Shown in pieces: positions 1 through 8,778 of a DNA stretch of 64,000 nucleotides. Where the stretch lies: NCBI GenBank assembly GCA_963578105.1, contig CAUZBP010000013.1:17215-81214 (forward strand). The letters are read 5' to 3'. The position numbers and the translations under genes were made by a program. The notes below the pieces were generated by a model. It was not told where the DNA came from and made no database searches. It saw nothing but the letters and a program-made list of their open reading frames with translations. The stretch comes from GCA-2718815 sp963578105 (lineage in GTDB: Bacteria > Planctomycetota > Planctomycetia > Pirellulales > Pirellulaceae). The stretch's first letter is position 1. Every line of letters begins with the position of its first letter.

Positions 1-10
1 GGGGGTCGCG

Positions 11-196
11 GTGACTGGCAATCCCGGTCCGGCGGAACGTGTGCAGGAGGTGCAGGCCCTTGGTGAGCGGCACTTCCCTGCACCTCGTCCATTTCGCCGC
101 AACGTTTTTTTTCTGGTGGTATGCGGTCTCTTGCTGGCTGGCTGGTTGCTTTTCCTGTTGACCCTGGCGGGAATTGAAGTCTTTTGCCAGGGTTGA
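11..196 (+). CDS. Small single-span membrane protein, possibly the 3' end of a longer gene
   Basis: The frame from a GTG at 11 encodes 61 residues. A basic stretch (RPFRRN) precedes one clear membrane segment at about residues 30-55 (FFLVVCGLLLAGWLLFLL). The frame is also open back to base 2, so this may be the C-terminal end of a gene that starts outside the window. I do not recognise the family. An inside-positive, single-pass topology is suggested by the arginines before the helix. No partner gene is visible upstream. Confidence 0.45.
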   Translation: MTGNPGPAERVQEVQALGERHFPAPRPFRRNVFFLVVCGLLLAGWLLFLLTLAGIEVFCQG

Positions 197-434
197 TAGT
201 TACATGCATCTTGGGGCCCCAAGTGTCTCTCTCGTTTTCCCGTGAAGAAGGCAACCAATCTTTCATGATTTGTTGGGATGACCGTGGCACGGTCGATGTC
301 AATCCGTTCGTCAGATGAATAATAGACTACGATTGGGTCGTTGAAGTTGCGGATTGGGGACTGTCCTCTAGCACCTCTGTTTTCTTCGAATCCCAGTCGG
401 CCGTCCTTTGACCTCGTAACCCCTGGGCATCGAA
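197..434. other. Intergenic stretch with two perfect palindromes
   Basis: This 238-base gap lies upstream of the YchF-like GTPase. It contains a 14-base perfect palindrome, CTTGGGGCCCCAAG, at 210-223, 13 bases after the preceding stop. It also contains a 7+1+7 inverted repeat, GACCGTG-G-CACGGTC, at 280-294. The first could be a weak terminator stem and the second a protein-binding site. Neither role is shown. No clear ribosome-binding site precedes the ATG at 435. Confidence 0.4.
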
Positions 435-1466
435 ATGAAAATCGGACTAGTTAGTTATCAAGGTTCTGGAAAAAGCACTCTGTTTGAGTGGCTTACCCAA
501 ATCACACCTGATCCCGCATTGGCCCACTCGTCTCAGTCAGCCATGGCCGTGATACCCGATCAACGTGTGGAACCGTTGTGTGAAATCTACCATCCCAAAA
601 AAATTACCCTGGCGCAGTTGGAATTTGTGGATACTCCTGGTCTGAGCCGTACGCACGAGGGCAACGCGGCTCGTTTGGCACAAATCCGCGAAGCGGGTTG
701 CCTGGTCGTAGTCGTGGCGGCTTTTGAACGGGATGCCGACCCGATATCGGATTTGAAAAGCTTCGACGAAGACCTGTTGCTGGCGGATCTAGAGATCGTT
801 ACAGGACGGATTAACCGCTTGCGCGAGTCGATAAAAAAACCACGTCCCGATCGCGACCAGCAACAAGCAGAGCTGGCAGCCTTGGAGCCCATTGCGGAGT
901 CCCTCGGGCGAGGAGAAAGCCTGCAGTTGAACGAACTGACAGATGAACAGCAGAGGATGACGCGTTCATTTCAAATGCTGACACAAAAGCCACGGTTTGT
1001 CATCCTGAATGTCGCAGAAGATGCTACGGATACAGAGTCCCTCGTGGCTCAGGTACCCGGGGAAGGAACCTGTGTTGCTGTGTCGCTGCGGTTGGAGCTT
1101 GAACTCACCCAACTCGAACCAGAAGAGCGGAAACAATTTTTAAGCGAGATGGAGATCCAGGCAACGGATCGAGATGGTTTGTTGCGGATGCTGATGGATA
1201 TCTCCAATCAATTACTTTTCTTCACTGCAGGTGACAAGGAGGTTCGTACTTGGTTGCTACGTAAAGGTGCTTCCGCGATGGAGGCAGCCGGAAATATTCA
1301 CACGGATATGGCTCGCGGTTTCATTCGAGCGGAAACAATGAAGAGCGAAGACTTGATCCGACTCGGTGGCGAACGTGAAATGAAAGCCGAAAATCTTGTT
1401 CGTCAGGAGCCGAAGGATTACATTGTCGAAGAAGGTGATGTGTTGTTGTTCCGGTTTAACGTTTAG
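435..1466 (+). CDS. YchF/Obg-family GTP/ATP-binding protein, divergent paralogue
   Basis: The 343-residue product has the YchF architecture: an N-terminal P-loop domain with a helical insertion and a C-terminal TGS domain. Visible signs are the Walker A region GSGKST (residues 10-15), the G3 motif DTPG, the YchF-type NVAE in place of NKxD, and a strongly YchF-like end (AAGNIHTDMARGFIRAE, then GDVLLFRFNV). Canonical YchF is about 363 residues and has GLPNVGKS at the P-loop. Here the sequence is SYQGSGKS, so the first glycine of GX4GK is serine. YchF proteins bind ribosomes and hydrolyse ATP. Whether this one does is unknown, and it is probably a second, specialised copy and not the housekeeping gene. 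Confidence 0.8.
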   Translation: MKIGLVSYQGSGKSTLFEWLTQITPDPALAHSSQSAMAVIPDQRVEPLCEIYHPKKITLAQLEFVDTPGLSRTHEGNAARLAQIREAGCLVVVVAAFERDADPISDLKSFDEDLLLADLEIVTGRINRLRESIKKPRPDRDQQQAELAALEPIAESLGRGESLQLNELTDEQQRMTRSFQMLTQKPRFVILNVAEDATDTESLVAQVPGEGTCVAVSLRLELELTQLEPEERKQFLSEMEIQATDRDGLLRMLMDISNQLLFFTAGDKEVRTWLLRKGASAMEAAGNIHTDMARGFIRAETMKSEDLIRLGGEREMKAENLVRQEPKDYIVEEGDVLLFRFNV

Positions 1467-1520
1467 GACTGCTGGCAAACACGTCGGGGTTCCAATTTTT
1501 CAAACGGACGGAGATTGCAA

Positions 1521-1898
1521 GTGGACATTCACCAGAGAAAAGAAAAGGGCGCGGCCCTGATTGAAAAAATGATGGGTTCTCAACCAGCTGCCGACATGCG
1601 CGCAGCATGGCGCAGGATTTCGCCCGACTTTGAAAACTATGTTGTCGAATTTTTAGCCGGCGAAATTTGGAGCCGGCCAACGCTGGATTTGAAATCCCGC
1701 AGTTTAGTGACGATTGCTGCTCTGGCGGCTATGGGACGTCCCCGAGCCCTGGATCTTAACGTTCGCATGGCTATCAAAAATGGCGCTTCGCGAGAAGAAA
1801 TCACAGAAACATTACTTCAGATCGCTCCGTACGCCGGTTTCCCCGCGGCCTGGGAGGCGCTCGCCACGCTTGACGAAATTTACGCGGAAGCCGACTAG
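1521..1898 (+). CDS. Carboxymuconolactone decarboxylase (AhpD-like) family protein
   Basis: The product has about 125 residues and matches a single carboxymuconolactone decarboxylase domain. The core is SRSLVTIAALAAMGRPRALDLN, broken here by the ALAAMGR turn, followed by the helix around GASREEITETLLQIAPYAG. Members act as 4-carboxymuconolactone decarboxylase or as AhpD-like peroxidase partners. I see no CxxC redox pair, so an AhpD role is unlikely. I chose the GTG at 1521 because GGAG lies 8 bases upstream, whereas the TTG at 1515 is too close to it. The gene lies 54 bases after the YchF-like gene on the same strand and may be co-transcribed. The substrate is unknown. Confidence 0.75.
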   Translation: MDIHQRKEKGAALIEKMMGSQPAADMRAAWRRISPDFENYVVEFLAGEIWSRPTLDLKSRSLVTIAALAAMGRPRALDLNVRMAIKNGASREEITETLLQIAPYAGFPAAWEALATLDEIYAEAD

Positions 1899-2016
1899 AT
1901 CTTGTGAAAGCGCTCCATCGTCCAGCGGGCTGCTAGAAGGAGGAGTGCGAGAGAACTGGCGCCAGAAACGATATTCCGCGAAAAACATGTTCTCGTAATT
2001 TGGTTGCCTGTCCCTT

Positions 2017-2484
2017 GTGACTTGGGTGCCATTTTCGATTGGGAGCTATTCAAAAGAGGCCTTTTTTAGGGAGCACCTGCAAATCACGCAAGCAATCGCG
2101 AAGTCAAGACGGTGTTTGGCATGGTTGTTGGTCCCATGGATCGTGCTGGGGTTGGCGACAAAGGTCTACACGGGACCTGGCGAAACCTGGGTGCGGTTCC
2201 AAGCCGGCGGGGTGTTTTACGTGGGTTTCTGGACGATTCTGGTACTTGTGGTGTGGCCGGGTGCCTCTTCGGCAACTGTTGCCGGCGCGGTCGTGTTTGT
2301 CACCTGCTGCGTCGAAGTGTTGCAATTGTGGCACCCGCCTTTCCTGGAGTGGGTCCGTAGCAACTGGTCCGGTCAACTCTTGTTAGGCAATTCATTTTCG
2401 TGGTGGGACTTTCCACCCTATTTTGTTGGTGGTTTGATAGGTTACATTGCAGCTCGTACCGTTAAACTCAAAGGCGATTCGTGA
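2017..2484 (+). CDS. DUF2809 family membrane protein
   Basis: The 155-residue protein has about four hydrophobic segments (around residues 33-47, 63-80, 85-102 and 133-148). The family signature is clear: a conserved EVLQLWHPPFLEWVR segment, then LLLGNSFSWWDFPPYF, where homologues have LLLGxxFxWxDFxxYF. The family is small, widespread and of unknown function. It reads from a GTG at 2017. The next gene starts 13 bases after its stop, so the two could be expressed together. No catalytic function can be assigned from sequence. Confidence 0.75.
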   Translation: MTWVPFSIGSYSKEAFFREHLQITQAIAKSRRCLAWLLVPWIVLGLATKVYTGPGETWVRFQAGGVFYVGFWTILVLVVWPGASSATVAGAVVFVTCCVEVLQLWHPPFLEWVRSNWSGQLLLGNSFSWWDFPPYFVGGLIGYIAARTVKLKGDS

Positions 2485-2497
2485 AAGTAAAAGGCCG

Positions 2498-3202
2498 ATG
2501 AAAAAGCTCCCCCTCGCCCCTTTGATGATTGTCGTTGTTCTGGTTGGAATGCAGTCTGAACTGGTTGGCCAGAATGATCTCCAGACAAACACAAAAACGG
2601 TTGCCGTCCTGATCTTCGATGGCGTCGAACTGCTAGACTTCACTGGGCCGGCGGAGGTGTTTATTGTTGCCGAATACGGCAAAGCGTTTCGGGTACTGAC
2701 AGTTTCCGAGGGTGGCAATCCGATACGCACGATGGGAGGTATTCAGGTGACACCCGACTTTAGTGTCTCCGACATTCCCCAGGCAGACATAATCGTCGTC
2801 CCGGGAGGTGGTATGAGTAATGTTGGCCAGGCGGGAAGAGAGTGGCTGAAAACAGCTGCTGCCAAAGCTGAGGTGGTGATGTCCGTCTGCATGGGGGCTT
2901 TTCTCCTGGCAGATGCCGGCCTCTTGGATGGGGTCAAAGCGACCACGCATCGCTGGGGTATTGCCTCCCTGAAGCGGGCGGCACCCAAATGTGAAGTCGT
3001 ATCAGGAGAGCGATTTGTCGACAGCGGTAAAATCATAACAACCGCTGGTGTCACGGCCGGGATCGACGGGGCTCTGCACATTGTAAAGCGAGTCTGCGGG
3101 GAAAAATCTGCACAGTGGACTGCAGAGCAATGGATGGAATACACGTTGCCGGCAACCCACTTCCCGACTCCGTCTTCGAAAGATGCTGAACCATCGGAAT
3201 AG
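2498..3202 (+). CDS. Exported DJ-1/PfpI (isonitrile-hydratase-like) family protein
   Basis: The protein has about 234 residues from the ATG at 2498. An N-terminal signal peptide (MKKLPLAPLMIVVVLVGM) suggests export. The rest is one class-I glutamine-amidotransferase-like domain: VLIFDGVELLDFTGPAEVF at the start, a nucleophile elbow SVCMGAFLLADAGLL with the expected cysteine, and ATTHRWG after it. This pattern resembles the AraC-associated DJ-1 subfamily and isonitrile hydratase, but no DNA-binding domain follows. An upstream in-frame codon at 2447 overlaps the DUF2809 gene and would bury the signal peptide, so I reject it. The substrate is unknown and the periplasmic site is inferred. Confidence 0.8.
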   Translation: MKKLPLAPLMIVVVLVGMQSELVGQNDLQTNTKTVAVLIFDGVELLDFTGPAEVFIVAEYGKAFRVLTVSEGGNPIRTMGGIQVTPDFSVSDIPQADIIVVPGGGMSNVGQAGREWLKTAAAKAEVVMSVCMGAFLLADAGLLDGVKATTHRWGIASLKRAAPKCEVVSGERFVDSGKIITTAGVTAGIDGALHIVKRVCGEKSAQWTAEQWMEYTLPATHFPTPSSKDAEPSE

Positions 3203-3250
3203 AACAGAACTCATTGTACGACGTCAACCGAATGAAAATGGTGCTGGACG

Positions 3251-4432
3251 TCAATCAGATTCTGAAGATGTACCACACCATTCGGGGTGTGGTTTGCACA
3301 GCACCTCGGGTTTCGTACCCTCTTGCAAGCTAGAAATTTGTTCCGCTGCCCGATCGACCTGTGTAGCATCGACGTGGCCTTCTAGTCGCAACTCAAAGAT
3401 TGCAGAACCACGTGCCGGAAGTTGTAACACTCGACCATGAGTTTCCTCGAAGGATCGTTGATTAGGGAAATTGGTCGCGGGTTCCAAGCCGGTTACGTAG
3501 CCATCCTCTTCCGCGACTGTATTCTTCCAAACGGTGAAGTATGGCAGCTGAGTGATATTCCAGTGCATGCTCAAACCACGATCTCCCGCAGCATTACGAA
3601 GCATGACGTGCGTCATGTCCTGCTGGTCGGCTGTTAAACGACAGAAATAGCACTGTTCAGAATACGCCTCCTGGGGTCCTTGATAGGTGTCCCATGTGGC
3701 GATGTCTTCTGCAGCCCGTGCGTCACGAGGCACGACACGTTGAAATGGAATCACTACTCGACTTCCCTCTTGCAACAAAGGCCTCCCAGAATTGACATGG
3801 TAGAGTAATTGAGCACAACTTGGACGTGCTGACAGATTTGTGATGCAATCGACGATTCGGAACCCGCGCTCTCCGGGCCTGGTTCTCAGTTGTGATGACA
3901 ATCGCAGGTTCCAGCAGTGAAACCGACGGTCGTCGACTTCACCTTCGATGGCGATCTCGCCGGTTTCCTGGTCGCACGAGACTTCTAATCGGTGCGCAGG
4001 TCGATTGCTTACGCGACCATGCAGGGGATATCGCAAGTGTCCCCTTGGGTCAAACTCGGGAGCACCGTTGCTCAGCAAACCACAGCGTACTAGGAGTTCG
4101 TCAAATCCATCCAGAAACCCCAATCCGTTGGCTTCTTCCTGGGGTACAAAATCGGGGTGGATCGGGCCCCGCACGGGAGAGTTCCATCCCAGCGGCAACG
4201 TTTCGATGCGAGCTTTCCAGATGCTGAGCCCGCGCGTGGGAAGAATGGTGAATTGGCATGTGCCATTGTCTACTTCGACAATTTCTACGCCCTCCGAGAG
4301 ACCGCCCCGTAGGGTCCGTTTTCCAACCGTACAGTCCAAGGCTGCAGTTCCCAGTTCTCGTTGTGAAAGTTCCAGCGTATCGACATGAGTTCTGGTGCCA
4401 TAATCCGTTAAAGTCCATCGTTTGGCTGTCAT
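3251..4432 (-). CDS. DUF4432 family protein (aldose-epimerase-like fold)
   Basis: The 393-residue product matches the DUF4432 family, which belongs to the galactose-mutarotase-like beta-sandwich superfamily. Typical features are TILPTRGLSIWKA near residue 65, GWNSPVRGPIHPDFV, the LDGFDELLVRCGL segment, and the late stretch GLEPATNFPNQRSFEE. The protein is cytoplasmic, with no signal peptide. Members are thought to act on sugars or sugar acids and often lie near carbohydrate-use genes. Here rhamnulokinase is about 2.5 kb away. The gene is convergent with the DJ-1 gene, with a 48-base gap. The exact reaction is not known. Confidence 0.75.
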   Translation of the reverse strand: MTAKRWTLTDYGTRTHVDTLELSQRELGTAALDCTVGKRTLRGGLSEGVEIVEVDNGTCQFTILPTRGLSIWKARIETLPLGWNSPVRGPIHPDFVPQEEANGLGFLDGFDELLVRCGLLSNGAPEFDPRGHLRYPLHGRVSNRPAHRLEVSCDQETGEIAIEGEVDDRRFHCWNLRLSSQLRTRPGERGFRIVDCITNLSARPSCAQLLYHVNSGRPLLQEGSRVVIPFQRVVPRDARAAEDIATWDTYQGPQEAYSEQCYFCRLTADQQDMTHVMLRNAAGDRGLSMHWNITQLPYFTVWKNTVAEEDGYVTGLEPATNFPNQRSFEETHGRVLQLPARGSAIFELRLEGHVDATQVDRAAEQISSLQEGTKPEVLCKPHPEWCGTSSESD

Positions 4433-4684
4433 GATTGGATTCCAACTTCATGGAGACTGCAGAACGACTGTTTGGGCCGGAAAAATCAATGCGGATTGTA
4501 CCACGGATTTTGCACACCCTGTGACGGCCAGCGTAATTCGAAAATCATTCCGGGCACACTGGCCCTGTGGAATAAAATGTCCGTGGGACTGGCTCACCGA
4601 TGACCTTCAGGAACATTTTTTTGAGAATTTGACCAGCCATGATGGCTTGGCAATTTCAGTGGAGAACCGATCTTGGCCGGTTCT
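4433..4684. terminator. Hairpins after the zinc-ribbon gene
   Basis: In this 252-base gap, a perfect 7-base stem (AGAACCG at 4663-4669, CGGTTCT at 4678-4684, 8-base loop) begins directly after the minus-strand stop codon at 4685-4687. A second compact dyad, AGCCAT-G-ATGGCT, lies at 4634-4646. Neither is followed by a U-tract on the minus strand, so intrinsic termination is only a possibility. The rest of the gap shows nothing I can assign. Confidence 0.35.
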
Positions 4685-5362
4685 TTAATAGGCCGGAAGT
4701 CCAACCAGGAGTCGTAACGCAATGGTGACGAGTAAATAAAATGCGTAGTGAAGAAAAGCATTTGTCGAATTTAAATCAAGACTCGCAAACGAAGTCAACG
4801 TTCCCAAGCAGAGAAACGGAAATGCCAAGATCAGCAGATTCCATGAATCCAACGGATTGTCACCAAAAAAAATGGGACGCGCCATTGCGAATCCGGCCCA
4901 TAACAAAGGATAGATAACCGAACAGATTCCCAAGCGCAGCCATAGGCTGATTCCGTGATAGGGCTCTAGTTCCGAGTCGCGCAAAAATCCGTATCCGAGC
5001 CAGGAGAACAGGGGGGCAACAAGAATCGCTCCCATGGCCTTGATGACGTAAGAAATATCGTCTTTGGCGTAGAAGCGTACGCATAATGCCAATGCTAGGC
5101 ATAAGAGAATTCCCCCGGCAACGACGGTAATCACCAAGGCATCGGGCTTCGTTTCATGTCGTTCAATAGGTGTCAGTAGGGGTTGGTCGGTGGCACTTTG
5201 TGGTCCATTGGATTCCTCAGGCGCTTTAACAACGATTTGTTCCTCTTTGTGAGGTATTTCAATCTGGTTCTTGCATTTGGGGCAAGGACCTTTCCTGCCG
5301 GCATACTTGTCACTGACTTTGAACCGCGTGTTGCATCCCGAACAGGTTATATTGATTGCCAT
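4685..5362 (-). CDS. Zinc-ribbon membrane protein of unknown function
   Basis: The 225-residue protein begins with a zinc ribbon: two CxxC pairs, C7-C10 in CSGC and C27-C30 in CPKC, separated by the basic loop FKVSDKYAGRKG. This N-terminus is common in planctomycete proteins. A hydrophilic linker follows. About five membrane spans occupy residues 78 to the end (for example GGILLCLALALCVRF and LHYAFYLLVTIALRLLVGL). The ribbon is presumably cytoplasmic. No enzyme motif is visible and no neighbour suggests a role. Confidence 0.7.
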   Translation of the reverse strand: MAINITCSGCNTRFKVSDKYAGRKGPCPKCKNQIEIPHKEEQIVVKAPEESNGPQSATDQPLLTPIERHETKPDALVITVVAGGILLCLALALCVRFYAKDDISYVIKAMGAILVAPLFSWLGYGFLRDSELEPYHGISLWLRLGICSVIYPLLWAGFAMARPIFFGDNPLDSWNLLILAFPFLCLGTLTSFASLDLNSTNAFLHYAFYLLVTIALRLLVGLPAY

Positions 5363-5571
5363 GGCGTCAGAGATCCAGGTGCAGAGGCGGGAATCTAATT
5401 TCGACTTCTTCGAGTCATTTTTTTTGACAGGAAAATGTCGTCATGCGACGCATTGATCCAACGACTCGTTCGGCCCGGGGTGGCGGAATGTCTTTAAAGG
5501 TGGGCGGCGGTGCACCCGGTATCGACACATTAACTTTGGCTGGTGGTCTAAGAAGATCAAGAAACGGCCCT

Positions 5572-6024
5572 TCAATCGACGTCCGCCAGATCTCCCTCTG
5601 TGATCATTTGGAAGTGTTTTCTGTTCAGTGTATCCATTGCCATTTCGATGTTATCTACCATCAAGGCCACCGCGGGTCGACCGTGGGGGCGAAGTAACAA
5701 GGGATATGCTTGAACGATGTTGACTTCGGCCTGTAAGAGAGCTGTACAGACTTGCAGCAGCGGTTGGGGACCTACCGGCAGTTCGACACCGATGAGTTCG
5801 GATTCTACCAGAGCCAAACCAGCACGTTCCAGTATCTCGCGGCCCTGCTCGGGGTGACTGAGAAGAAATCGGACGAAAGCACATTCGGTTGAATCGTGGA
5901 TCGAGAGCGAAACAATCCGTACTTTACTACCCTTAAAACGACGGATGATTCCCAGCAACTGTCCTACCCGATTCTCGAGAAACACCGTGAATTGACGTAG
6001 CGAAGGGTAATCGCGCCCACGCAT
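5572..6024 (-). CDS. Tandem ACT-domain protein (acetolactate-synthase-regulatory-like)
   Basis: From the ATG at 6024 the protein has 150 residues. It contains two ACT-like units: FTVFLENRVGQLLGIIRRFKG (split here as FTVFLENRVGQLL and GIIRRFKG) near the start, and PLLQVCTALLQAEVNIVQAY in the second half, followed by RPAVALMVDNIEMAMDTL. ACT domains bind amino acids and regulate metabolic enzymes. No enzyme domain is attached, so this is probably a free-standing sensor or regulatory subunit. Longer starts exist at 6063 (AAGG upstream) and 6129. I favour 6024 because MRGRDYPSLRQF reads as the natural family start, but this is from memory of homologues. Confidence 0.65.
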   Translation of the reverse strand: MRGRDYPSLRQFTVFLENRVGQLLGIIRRFKGSKVRIVSLSIHDSTECAFVRFLLSHPEQGREILERAGLALVESELIGVELPVGPQPLLQVCTALLQAEVNIVQAYPLLLRPHGRPAVALMVDNIEMAMDTLNRKHFQMITEGDLADVD

Positions 6025-6415
6025 TGTCTGGAAATCGGTGCTGGCGCCTTCACCAATACGCATAGAGGCCTTTGTGGGAAAACCTGGGGCTGCTTTTCCA
6101 ACTATACGTATCGAGGTAGCCGCCGTCAATTACAATTGCCCAGTGGTGTTTGGTGGATGGACAAATGACTTTGGGTTCCTGTTCAGAATAGCTCAGGTTA
6201 CCATCGAGAGTTGGCGGTCTGTAGGTAGTCCTGGTGTGGGTCGAGTTCAGTTTCATTCGGTGGGTCAGGGACCTCTGCCTGGCCATCAACTCTCTCCGGG
6301 CAGTCAGCAGACACCGGCAGGCTGGTTGCATACTGAAAACGGTCCACAAAATCACAATAGGAACCATTGTTGAAGAACGGATTCTTCTAGTGTTAATCCA
6401 TGGTGAGGAATTGCG

Positions 6416-6808
6416 ATGCTACGAGAACATGAGATTCAGATTCGCGTGCGATATCAAGAGACGGATGCACAGGGCCATGTTCATCATGCCAATTATTTGA
6501 ATTACTTCGAAATGGGACGTATCGAGTTGCTAAGGGCGAATGGGACAAACTATCGAGAGTTCGAAGCGTCGGGGAAAATGTTGGTTGTTTCCAAAATAGC
6601 CTGCCGTTATTTTCATCCCGCCCGCTATGACGATCTTGTAACCTTAAAAACAACGACCACACACATTCGAGGTGCACGACTCGAACATCATTATGAGCTG
6701 ACGAGGAAAGGCACGTTACTCGTTGAAGGAGAAACGACGATCGCTTGTGTTGATCAAGACGGCAAGGTTTGTCGACTTCCTGGTTTTTTGCTGTTGGAAA
6801 AGGATTAA
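6416..6808 (+). CDS. Acyl-CoA thioesterase, YbgC/4-hydroxybenzoyl-CoA type
   Basis: The 130-residue protein is a single hot-dog fold domain of the YbgC/FadM type. The signature is VRYQETDAQGHVHHANYLNYFE, quoted in two parts: the catalytic aspartate lies in ETDAQG, and HHANYLNYFEMGR forms the long helix. Such enzymes hydrolyse acyl-CoA thioesters in the cytoplasm. A good ribosome-binding site (TGAGGAA) precedes the ATG. The gene is convergent with rhamnulokinase. With the beta-oxidation cluster 2.4 kb away, a role in releasing stalled acyl-CoA intermediates is reasonable but inferred. Confidence 0.8.
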   Translation: MLREHEIQIRVRYQETDAQGHVHHANYLNYFEMGRIELLRANGTNYREFEASGKMLVVSKIACRYFHPARYDDLVTLKTTTTHIRGARLEHHYELTRKGTLLVEGETTIACVDQDGKVCRLPGFLLLEKD

Positions 6809-6946
6809 GACACTCGAACCAGCAGCGGGCAGATCGACGTTGCCACCGGTCAACAAGGAAAATGGAAACGTACGGTGAGGCGGATCAGGTTGGCGAACAC
6901 GAGCCCTATCGGAACAAATGTTTTGCAACAACCAGTGATAATATTC

Positions 6947-8443
6947 TTAACCGGGTAATTGTTGAAAGCGACCAAATGCCTCGTCCCAAGTGGCCGGGTC
7001 GGCAGGTAAATATTCTATCACTGGAAAGCTGTCGCGAATCACTGCACGTGCATCCGCGATCGAATTCACTTCGCCACTCGCCACCATCTGCATCATGATG
7101 TTGCCGATTGCCGTGGCTTCGACCGGACCTGCCAGCACGTGGCGATTGCAGGCTTCCGCCGTCATCTGGCACAACATACGATTTTGGGTGCCTCCTCCGA
7201 CGATGTGTACCGTGTCGAGTCGCTTTCTGGCGAGTTGTTCGAGCAATCCGAGCACCCGGCGATACATCAGAGCCAGACTTTCCAGCACGCAACGCACGAG
7301 AGCGCCTTGGTCCACTGGTACCGGTTGCCCCGTTTGCCGACAGTAGTCGCGGATCGTTTCCGGCATATTGTCGGGGGCGACGAAACGATCATCGTTCGGC
7401 ACGATGAAACTTTGCAGTGGCTCGGCTTTCTGCGCCAATGAAACCAGCTCTTCCCAGCTGACGTCTTTGTCGTTTTGTTTCCAAATGCGTCGGCACTCTT
7501 GAACCAGCCACAAGCCGGTAATGTTTTTCAGAATACGCGTTGTATTTCCGACGCCGCCTTCGTTGGTAAAGTTCAGTTCACGGCAGAGATCCGTCACGAT
7601 CGGTTGGGGCGATTCAATCCCCATCAGAGACCAGGTGCCCGAGCTGATGTAACACCAGCTGGTTTGTTCGACACCCTCCCGCGCGGGGACGGCCAGTACG
7701 GCACTCGCTGTGTCGTGCGTGCCCGGGAGGATGACCTCCGTGTCTGTTAGCCCAGTTGCTTCGGCCACATTTTTGCGTAAACGACCTAAACTTGTACCGG
7801 GAGGCACGATGTTTCCCAAGACATGGGTAGGCAATCCGAGCTTTTCCAGCAGATCACATGCCCAACGACCTGTGCGGGGATTGTAAAACTGGGTGGTCGT
7901 GGCGTTGGTCATTTCGTTGGCTTTTTCGCCGGTCATCAACCAATGAAACAGATCGGGCATCAGCAACAAACTTTCAGCCCCGGCGAGCAGCGGCGATCCA
8001 CTTTGTTTCCAAGCGAAGAGTTGAAACAGGGTGTTGAACGGCATGAACTGGAGGCCTGTTTCACGAAAGATTTCTTCCGCGCCGACGTGTTTGAAAACCT
8101 CCTCCATGACACCCAAGGTGCGCCGGTCGCGGTAGCAATAAGGATTTCCCAAGAGTTCGTCGTGAGGTCCCAGTAAACCGAAATCAATGCCCCATGTATC
8201 GACACCCACGGAGGCGATAGATTCCCGAGATAACTGGACGGAGGCAGCCAGGAGGCCTTCCTGGATGTGGCTCCACAGTCGAAGTAAATCCCAGTGGAGT
8301 CGATCACCTACTTGGACGGGACCGTTGCTAAATCGATGAAATTCCCGAATCGTGAGCTTCGTTCCATCGTAGATGCCCGCCAGCACGCGACCACCGGAGG
8401 CACCCAGATCGACTGCCAGATACACTCTTTTCGATTTCCCCAC
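6947..8443 (-). CDS. rhaB: Rhamnulokinase
   Basis: This FGGY-family sugar kinase has about 498 residues. It shows the N-terminal phosphate-binding segment YLAVDLGASGGRV, the sugar-binding DTWGIDFGLL, the ATP-site segment YISSGTWSLMG, and the C-terminal VHIVGGGTQNRMLCQM. The DTWGIDFGL and ISSGTWSL motifs fit rhamnulokinase, which phosphorylates L-rhamnulose to rhamnulose 1-phosphate. I prefer the GTG at 8443 because AAAGG lies 9 bases upstream. A GTG at 8464 would add seven residues. No rhamnose isomerase or aldolase is in the window, so the pathway must be completed elsewhere. The gene is divergent from the cyclophilin gene. Confidence 0.85.
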   Translation of the reverse strand: MGKSKRVYLAVDLGASGGRVLAGIYDGTKLTIREFHRFSNGPVQVGDRLHWDLLRLWSHIQEGLLAASVQLSRESIASVGVDTWGIDFGLLGPHDELLGNPYCYRDRRTLGVMEEVFKHVGAEEIFRETGLQFMPFNTLFQLFAWKQSGSPLLAGAESLLLMPDLFHWLMTGEKANEMTNATTTQFYNPRTGRWACDLLEKLGLPTHVLGNIVPPGTSLGRLRKNVAEATGLTDTEVILPGTHDTASAVLAVPAREGVEQTSWCYISSGTWSLMGIESPQPIVTDLCRELNFTNEGGVGNTTRILKNITGLWLVQECRRIWKQNDKDVSWEELVSLAQKAEPLQSFIVPNDDRFVAPDNMPETIRDYCRQTGQPVPVDQGALVRCVLESLALMYRRVLGLLEQLARKRLDTVHIVGGGTQNRMLCQMTAEACNRHVLAGPVEATAIGNIMMQMVASGEVNSIADARAVIRDSFPVIEYLPADPATWDEAFGRFQQLPG

Positions 8444-8778
8444 GATGATTACCTTTCCACGCACGTCGTCGTTTGACGCCTACTAACGGCCAGGAAAACG
8501 TTATTCTGTCCGATCTAGAACCCAGGGGCCACCCCGCCGCAGAAGGAGTTGAAAAGTCATGTCCGGAAATGTTTTGCCACCCAAGGCGTAACGATTCCGT
8601 GTGACTGGGGGCAAGCTGGGTTTCACAAGTCGGGGAGCGGGCGCCATCCTGATTGGAAATTGTAGTGAGCCGCAGCGGAAATCCATCACACGTGGTACTG
8701 ACGAAGCCGACCAAGGGAGGTAGGATAGTCACAACCGCGAATGGTTGTAAAAGTATTTCAGGAAAAAAGGAAGCAAGC
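8444..8778. other. Divergent intergenic region between rhaB and the cyclophilin gene
   Basis: This 335-base stretch separates two divergent genes and must hold both promoters. I see no convincing -35/-10 pair and no strong dyad. The only clear signal is the purine-rich AGGAAAAAAGGAAG just before the cyclophilin ATG, which serves as its ribosome-binding site. Reading frames that cross this region on the minus strand have no recognisable content. Confidence 0.4.
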
